This document shows, piece after piece, positions 59,018 through 64,000 of a stretch of 64,000 nt of DNA. The first letter of the stretch is position 1. Each line of letters begins with the position of its first letter. Where the stretch lies: positions 1,695,001-1,759,000 of the forward strand of contig NZ_JARRCW010000001.1 of NCBI RefSeq assembly GCF_031501865.1, written 5' to 3'. Position numbers and translations under genes: made by a program. Below the pieces are notes generated by a model that was not told the DNA's origin, made no database searches, and saw only the letters and a list, made by a program, of their open reading frames with translations. The stretch comes from Pseudovibrio sp. M1P-2-3 (GTDB lineage Bacteria; Pseudomonadota; Alphaproteobacteria; Rhizobiales; Stappiaceae).

Positions 59018-59896
59018 TTAAAATATAGCACGGTGTCGGGCGATGAGGGCGTAGAGGAAGTCGCAGGTGGCTTCGATGCGTTTTTGGCCGCGAGCGCTTT
59101 CGTGGTAGGCGAGCCAGTAGCTGCGGTTTATGGTCAGCTCTGGCAGAACGGGCTCCAGCTCCGGCTCTCTGTTGGCAATGAATGCGTGTAAAATGGCGAT
59201 GCCGTGGCCGGATTTAACGGCCTCGGTCTGAGCCAGTGCACTGGAGAGTTCCAAAGGGGCGTGCCAGTCCTTCAGGACTTCATGGGCGTAGTTGAGGGCG
59301 GGGGTATAGACCAGATCCTCCACATAGCCGATGAGGCGGTGGTTCGTAAGATCCTGTTTGTTTACGGGCGCGCCAAATTTTTCCAAATAAGATTTAGAGG
59401 CGTAAAGGCGCAGGCTGTAGTCCACCAGTTTTTTGGAGATGAGGCGGCCATGATCGGGTCTGCCGACGGTGATGGCAATGTCTGCCTCCCGGCGAGATAG
59501 GGAAAAGCTGCGGTGCAGGGGGACAAGTTGCAAGGTGAGGTCGGGATAGGTCTGGCTCAGCTCGCCAAGGTGTGCTGCCAGAAATTTTCCACCAAACCCG
59601 TCGGGAGCACCAATGCGAACAGAACCGGAAAGCTGGATACTGCTGCCGCCGATACGTGCCTGCGCTTCCAGCATTTGCGCTTCCATACCTTCGGCAAAGC
59701 GGAGAAACTCTTCGCCCTCGCTGGTGAGGGCGCAGCCGGTTGTACGCCGTTCCAGCAGTTTGGTTTGCAAGGAAGCTTCAAGAGCCGTCATGCGCCGTGC
59801 AACTGTTGCGTGGTTGATGCCGAGGCGCTGGGCGGCAGAGAGAAACTGGCCACAGCGGGCAACCCTCAAGAATATGCGTGTGTCATCCCAATTCAA
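59018..59896 (-). CDS. LysR-family transcriptional regulator
   Basis: A 292-residue LysR-type regulator. N-terminal HTH: MNWDDTRIFLRVARCGQFLSAAQRLGINHATVARRM; then the effector-binding domain with LGSVRIGAPDGFGG-type start. The start is TTG 59896 with AAGGAGG about 7 bases upstream. It is divergent from mmsA, 157 bases apart, so it may control mmsA and itself. Inducer unknown. Confidence 0.9.
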   Translation of the reverse strand: MNWDDTRIFLRVARCGQFLSAAQRLGINHATVARRMTALEASLQTKLLERRTTGCALTSEGEEFLRFAEGMEAQMLEAQARIGGSSIQLSGSVRIGAPDGFGGKFLAAHLGELSQTYPDLTLQLVPLHRSFSLSRREADIAITVGRPDHGRLISKKLVDYSLRLYASKSYLEKFGAPVNKQDLTNHRLIGYVEDLVYTPALNYAHEVLKDWHAPLELSSALAQTEAVKSGHGIAILHAFIANREPELEPVLPELTINRSYWLAYHESARGQKRIEATCDFLYALIARHRAIF

Positions 59897-60053
59897 TGGT
59901 GCGCCTCCTTAATTTGCCACCTATCCTTACTATGTATAAATTTGCACATCAGAATTTAATAATAGCTCATTGTATTGCAAAATAATATAGAGGTAAAATT
60001 ACATATATCTAAGGACTAGGATACTTTAAACAACTGAACCGAGGAGAAGGACT

Positions 60054-61550
60054 ATGGAAATTGGACACTTTATAAACGGCTCGCATGTTGCGGGAGGATC
60101 CGGCCGGTTTAGTGATGTTTATAACCCCGCTACAGGCGAAGTGCAGGCCAAGGTTGCACTGGCAACGCGGCAGGAAATGCGCGGCGCTGTTGAAGCTGCA
60201 GTTGAAGCGCAAAAGGGATGGGGGGCGACCAACCCGCAAAAGCGTGCCCGCGTCCTGATGAGATTCGTTGGTCTGCTGCACCGGGATATGGACAAGCTGG
60301 CCGAAACGCTTTCCCGCGAACATGGCAAGACGGTTCCCGATGCAAAGGGTGATGTCATCCGCGGGCTTGAGGTTGCTGAGTTTTGCATTGGCGCTCCCCA
60401 CATGATGAAGGGTGAATATAGCGAAGGAGCGGGACCTGGCATTGACGTTTATTCCATTCGTCAGCCGCTGGGTGTTGTTGCCGGTATCACGCCCTTCAAC
60501 TTTCCTGCCATGATTCCCATGTGGAAGTTCTGCACCGCGATTGCTGCCGGTAATGCGTTTATTCTTAAACCGTCCGAGCGCAACCCCTCTGTGCCGCTTA
60601 TGCTGGCGGAATTGATGCAAGAAGCTGGCCTGCCCGACGGCATTTTGAATGTGGTCAATGGCGACAAGGAGAGCGTGGACGCGATCCTTGAGGATCCTGA
60701 TATTCAAGCGGTCGGTTTTGTGGGCTCAACGGCAATTGCCGAGTATGTTTATACGAAAGGCTGTGCCCATGGTAAGCGGGTGCAGTGTTTTGGCGGTGCT
60801 AAGAACCACATGATCATAATGCCTGATGCAGATATGGAACAGGCGGCGGATGCCTTGATTGGTTCGGCCTATGGGGCCGCCGGAGAGCGCTGCATGGCAA
60901 TTTCAGTGGCGGTGCCTGTGGGAGAGGAAACTGCTGACCGACTGGTTGAAAAGCTGACTCCGCGTATTGAGGCCTTGAAAGTTGCTCCCTATACCGCAGG
61001 AGACGATGTGGACTTTGGCCCGCTTGTGACCGGTGAAGCGCTGGAACGTGTGCGCGGCTTTGTAGACAAAGGCGTGGCGGAAGGAGCCAAACTGGTGGTG
61101 GATGGCCGCGGCTTTAAGATGCAAGGCTATGAAAATGGCTTCTTTTTAGGCGGGTGTTTGTTTGACCATGTGACAAAAGACATGGATATTTACAAGCAAG
61201 AGATCTTTGGGCCTGTTCTTTCAGTTATTCGCGCTGCCAACTATGAAGAAGCGCTGGACCTGCCCATGAGCCATGAATATGGCAACGGAACAGCCATTTT
61301 CACCCGTGACGGGGATACCGCCCGTGACTTTGCCTCGAAAATCAACATTGGAATGGTGGGTATTAACGTGCCAATTCCGGTGCCGATTGCCTATCATACG
61401 TTTGGCGGTTGGAAGCGTTCGGCCTTTGGTGATTTGAACCAGCACGGAGCGGACGGGTTCAAGTTCTACACCCGCACAAAAACCGTGACGGCCCGTTGGC
61501 CCTCCGGTGTGAAAGAGGGCGCGGAGTTCAGCATTCCGACAATGGATTAA
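60054..61550 (+). CDS. mmsA: Methylmalonate-semialdehyde dehydrogenase (CoA-acylating)
   Basis: A 498-residue aldehyde dehydrogenase that oxidises methylmalonate semialdehyde to propionyl-CoA in valine breakdown, or malonate semialdehyde to acetyl-CoA. Catalytic Cys about C280 in GAAGERCMAISVAV, NAD motif FVGSTAIAEYVY, ITPFNFPAMIPMWKF and the C-terminal YHTFGGWKRSAFGD. The length and the RCMAIS context fit MmsA rather than other ALDH groups. Start ATG 60054 with a strong GAGGAGAAGG site. Divergent LysR gene upstream. Confidence 0.94.
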   Translation: MEIGHFINGSHVAGGSGRFSDVYNPATGEVQAKVALATRQEMRGAVEAAVEAQKGWGATNPQKRARVLMRFVGLLHRDMDKLAETLSREHGKTVPDAKGDVIRGLEVAEFCIGAPHMMKGEYSEGAGPGIDVYSIRQPLGVVAGITPFNFPAMIPMWKFCTAIAAGNAFILKPSERNPSVPLMLAELMQEAGLPDGILNVVNGDKESVDAILEDPDIQAVGFVGSTAIAEYVYTKGCAHGKRVQCFGGAKNHMIIMPDADMEQAADALIGSAYGAAGERCMAISVAVPVGEETADRLVEKLTPRIEALKVAPYTAGDDVDFGPLVTGEALERVRGFVDKGVAEGAKLVVDGRGFKMQGYENGFFLGGCLFDHVTKDMDIYKQEIFGPVLSVIRAANYEEALDLPMSHEYGNGTAIFTRDGDTARDFASKINIGMVGINVPIPVPIAYHTFGGWKRSAFGDLNQHGADGFKFYTRTKTVTARWPSGVKEGAEFSIPTMD

Positions 61551-61575
61551 AAATTTAACATTTCCCGATATTCTG

Positions 61576-61609
61576 AAAAGGCGCGAGCACCATTGCCCGC
61601 GCCTTTTTT
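61576..61609 (+). terminator. Terminator after mmsA
   Basis: AAAAGGCGCG, loop AGCACCATTGCC, CGCGCCTTTTTT. Perfect stem with a T-run, about 25 bases after the mmsA stop. 61611-61832 before cydD shows no gene. Confidence 0.88.
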
Positions 61610-61832
61610 CATTTTAAAGCAGAAAGCACGCCTGTTTGCTGGCAATGGGAAATAAATGGGGATACTAAGGCTCTGGGAGATCTGCGTGCGCCGTTTTGTC
61701 TCAGGGGTTTCCCTAGGGGGTGCACTCTAATTGAAGTAGATAACCAACAAAAATCAAGTGCAGTGACCTGAATATATGGCAGGTTGCAACGAGAAATTGG
61801 GATAGTGGGAAAGATTTCCCAGCTGAGGGAAT

Positions 61833-63629
61833 ATGACGGAAAGCGTTGATACTGCAGAGGTGTCCAAAGGCGACCAGAAAAAAGCCAAGAAGCGCCGCAG
61901 ACAGAAAACTGCAGGGCAAATCTGGCTGGAGACGACAATCAAGCCTTATATGGGGCAGGTTAAACGCGGAGCTTATTTACTGGGGGCAAGTGAGCTCTTG
62001 TGGATTCCTCAAGCTGCTTTGATCGCCATGGCTGTTGGCGCATTGGTAAGCGTGAAAACCGGCAGTACTTTGCCTCTTCCGGTTTCCCCGCTCACCGCAA
62101 CTGCGGGTGTGCTGGCTATTGCGGTGTTGCGTTTCTTTTTGCGCAAAACGGGTAATGCCACAACGCGCAAAGCTGCCAACGCCGCCGAACGTCACCTGCA
62201 AGAAAGTATAGTGAGCGGCCTTGCCTCCGTTTCCCCGTCTCACCCGCTGCCAGCAAGTGGCAAGATTTCCAGCATCCTTGTGGATCATGTGCACGCGTTG
62301 GGGCCGTATCTGGGGCGCTATTTGCCCATTCAGGCCCGCCTCGGGCTGGTTCCTCTCGTCATTTTAATTGCTGTTGCCTGTGTCAGCTGGGTGGCAGCCC
62401 TTGGCCTGCTCATCCTCGGACCGCTGGTTCCTGTTTTCATGGCCGTTGTTGGTATCAGCGCCAAACGGGCCAGTGACAGGCAACTGACAATCCTGTCTGA
62501 TATGAGTGCGGTGCTGCTGGATAGGTTGAAGAACCTTGAAACACTACGGATTTTCGGGGCTTTGGAGCAGACGGAAGAGCAATTGGGCACAATTGGCCAA
62601 ACATTCCGCCGCTCCACTATGAAAGTGCTGCGTATAGCGTTTCTCTCCAGCACCGCTTTGGAGCTGTTTGCGGCGCTTGGCATTGCGTTAACCGCCATTT
62701 ATGTGGGCTTTTCGCTCTTGGGCTATTGGAACTTCGGGGCCTATGGTCAACACCTGACCATTGTTGGTGGTCTTTTTATTCTCATGCTGGTTCCTGAATA
62801 CTTTGCGCCTTTGCGCTTGTTTGCGCAGGCCTATCACGACAGGGCCGCAGCACTTGCAGCCGCCGACCAGATTGCAGCGCTGGACGACGTGCTTAAAGAT
62901 AATGCCAAAAAGGCAGGTGTACAGGATGAGCAGCAAATCCAGTCGTTCATTCCTGTGCCTGCCAGCGGCCAATTTGAAATCTCCGGCCTTGGGTTCACCC
63001 GTAACGGGCAGGTACTGCTTCGGGATATTGATCTTGAGTTTACCAAACCGCAGCTGGTTGCTGTACACGGGGCAAGCGGGGCAGGAAAATCCACCCTTCT
63101 GGATATCTTGACCGGCTTTTTGCGCGAGACCTCCGGCTGTGTGCGGTATGGAGGATATCCGGTTACGAGCTTTGAAAAGCATATCTGGCAAAAGAGTTTA
63201 GCGGTGATTTCCCAAAGCCCGCAGCTGTTTCATGGAACCTTGCGAGAGAACTTGTTGCGTGCAAAATCCAATGCCAGTGAGGAAGCTATTGTGGAGGCGC
63301 TGCATCAGGCCGATGCACACCGGATAATCGAAAAAGTTCCGGCAGGACTTGAAGCAATTGTGGGTGAGGACGGGCTGGGACTGTCGCTGGGCGAACGCCG
63401 CCGCATTGCGCTTGCCAGAGCGTTCCTGCGCTCTGATGCGCGCCTTGTTCTGGCAGATGAGCCTACCGCAGATCTGGACGGGGCCACTGCGCTCAGCGTT
63501 ATTAAAGGCTTGAAGCACATGGCCAAAACCAAACCGGTTCTTGTGGTGACACACGATCCGCGCGTATTAGCGGCAAGTGACAGGTGTTTTGTTCTGTTAG
63601 AAGGAACATTGCAGGAGGGCGGCCAATGA
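61833..63629 (+). CDS. cydD: Thiol reductant ABC exporter, CydD subunit
   Basis: A 598-residue half-transporter with a membrane domain (about 30-340, six segments) and an ABC ATPase: Walker A GASGAGKST (about 413), signature LSLGERRRIALARA (typical CydD variant of LSGGQ), Walker B LVLADEPTADLD and VVTHD. With CydC it exports cysteine and glutathione to the periplasm and is required for cytochrome bd assembly. The N-terminus has a long basic stretch (KKAKKRRRQK) before the membrane part. Start ATG 61833 after GAGGGA. It overlaps cydC by four bases. Confidence 0.95.
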   Translation: MTESVDTAEVSKGDQKKAKKRRRQKTAGQIWLETTIKPYMGQVKRGAYLLGASELLWIPQAALIAMAVGALVSVKTGSTLPLPVSPLTATAGVLAIAVLRFFLRKTGNATTRKAANAAERHLQESIVSGLASVSPSHPLPASGKISSILVDHVHALGPYLGRYLPIQARLGLVPLVILIAVACVSWVAALGLLILGPLVPVFMAVVGISAKRASDRQLTILSDMSAVLLDRLKNLETLRIFGALEQTEEQLGTIGQTFRRSTMKVLRIAFLSSTALELFAALGIALTAIYVGFSLLGYWNFGAYGQHLTIVGGLFILMLVPEYFAPLRLFAQAYHDRAAALAAADQIAALDDVLKDNAKKAGVQDEQQIQSFIPVPASGQFEISGLGFTRNGQVLLRDIDLEFTKPQLVAVHGASGAGKSTLLDILTGFLRETSGCVRYGGYPVTSFEKHIWQKSLAVISQSPQLFHGTLRENLLRAKSNASEEAIVEALHQADAHRIIEKVPAGLEAIVGEDGLGLSLGERRRIALARAFLRSDARLVLADEPTADLDGATALSVIKGLKHMAKTKPVLVVTHDPRVLAASDRCFVLLEGTLQEGGQ

Positions 63630-64000
63630 GCGACGCTTTGAAACTCGTTTGGCGTTTGCAAAAGCAAATGCCGCTCTCATTCTGGCTGGGTTTGTTTTTT
63701 GCCTTTATTCCCGCTGCCGCTGGCATTGCCCTGTTGGCAATTTCCGGGTGGTTTTTGACCTCGGCCGCTCTTGCGGGCCTTACGGGGCTGGGGCTTGCCT
63801 TCAACTATACAATCGCCACCGCAAACATTCGTCTTTATGCCAGTTTGCGTATTGGCGGGCGCTATGTAGAGCGCCTGTTTACCCATGACACCACGTTCCG
63901 CTTCCTTGAACGCCTGCGTCTTGATGTGTTTCGCGGTTTTGTACGTGATGCCATCTCCGGCAAAATTACCCATCAAGCCACCGCCCTTACACGGGTGGTT
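63626..64000 (+). CDS. cydC: Thiol reductant ABC exporter, CydC subunit (partial)
   Basis: Starts at ATG 63626 within an ATGA overlap with cydD and runs off the window edge after about 125 codons. It reads MSDALKLVWRLQKQMPLSFW, two membrane segments (IPAAAGIALLAISGWFLTSAALAG) and then the characteristic RYVERLFTHDTTFRFLERLR of CydC. It is the second half of the CydDC exporter. No ATPase part is visible inside the window. Confidence 0.93.
   Translation, partial: MSDALKLVWRLQKQMPLSFWLGLFFAFIPAAAGIALLAISGWFLTSAALAGLTGLGLAFNYTIATANIRLYASLRIGGRYVERLFTHDTTFRFLERLRLDVFRGFVRDAISGKITHQATALTRVV

Noticed and set aside
60009-60707. 232-codon minus-strand frame inside mmsA
   Set aside because: Antisense to mmsA and lacks any recognisable domain.

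Overview
The window looks like chromosomal DNA of an alphaproteobacterium, most likely of the Hyphomicrobiales (rhizobia-like or marine Stappiaceae/Pseudovibrio-like). Evidence: a tRNA-Ala end followed by a short 23S rRNA; a fused anthranilate synthase TrpE(G) preceded by a Trp-Trp-Trp leader peptide and attenuator, as in rhizobia; a MatB-type malonyl-CoA synthetase; MmsA; and palindromic intergenic repeats resembling the mosaic elements common in rhizobial genomes. The genus is inference.

Layout. 1-3410: 3' part of an rRNA operon (tRNA-Ala end, 23S, 5S, terminator). 3411-5753: gene-poor stretch with a frameshifted small lipoprotein gene, a YjbR-like gene, hairpins and repeats. 5754-8536: large RTX calcium-binding repeat protein with a one-base frameshift. 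8754-13905: six consecutive paralogous SAM-dependent methyltransferase genes on the minus strand, the most unusual gene array here. 14171-21445: ilvD, hisC-like aminotransferase, MFS transporter, matB and a convergent second MFS transporter. 21788-25807: alpha-carbonic anhydrase, pentapeptide-repeat protein, YciI-like protein, and an Old Yellow Enzyme/ArsR operon with an operator-like palindrome inside its promoter.

26216-35109: a three-gene accessory cassette I cannot assign to a known system: two unrecognised beta-rich proteins and a 2368-residue protein with several LamG-like lectin domains and an unrecognised C-terminal region. 35519-39558: APH-like kinase, an IS630-type insertion sequence with a slippery A8 tract, and an OLD-family ATPase/TOPRIM nuclease (candidate phage defence). 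39624-41974: trpE(G) with trpL and attenuator. 42045-46572: two cell-envelope hypothetical proteins, argE, and a ROK sugar kinase without the usual zinc site. 47066-53469: a peptide ABC transporter operon led by an M20 deacylase. 53662-58948: manC and manB (GDP-mannose synthesis), a membrane-anchored unknown protein and a family 2 glycosyltransferase, suggesting a polysaccharide function. 59018-64000: LysR regulator divergent from mmsA, then cydD and the start of cydC.

Core metabolism (ilvD, hisC, trpE(G), argE, mmsA, cydDC) alternates with accessory blocks (RTX, methyltransferase array, LamG cassette, IS630/OLD). Two genes carry one-base homopolymer frameshifts (A9 at 4245-4253, G5 at 7670-7674), which may be real phase variation or decay, or sequencing errors. 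All functions are assigned by reading motifs; no database search was possible.
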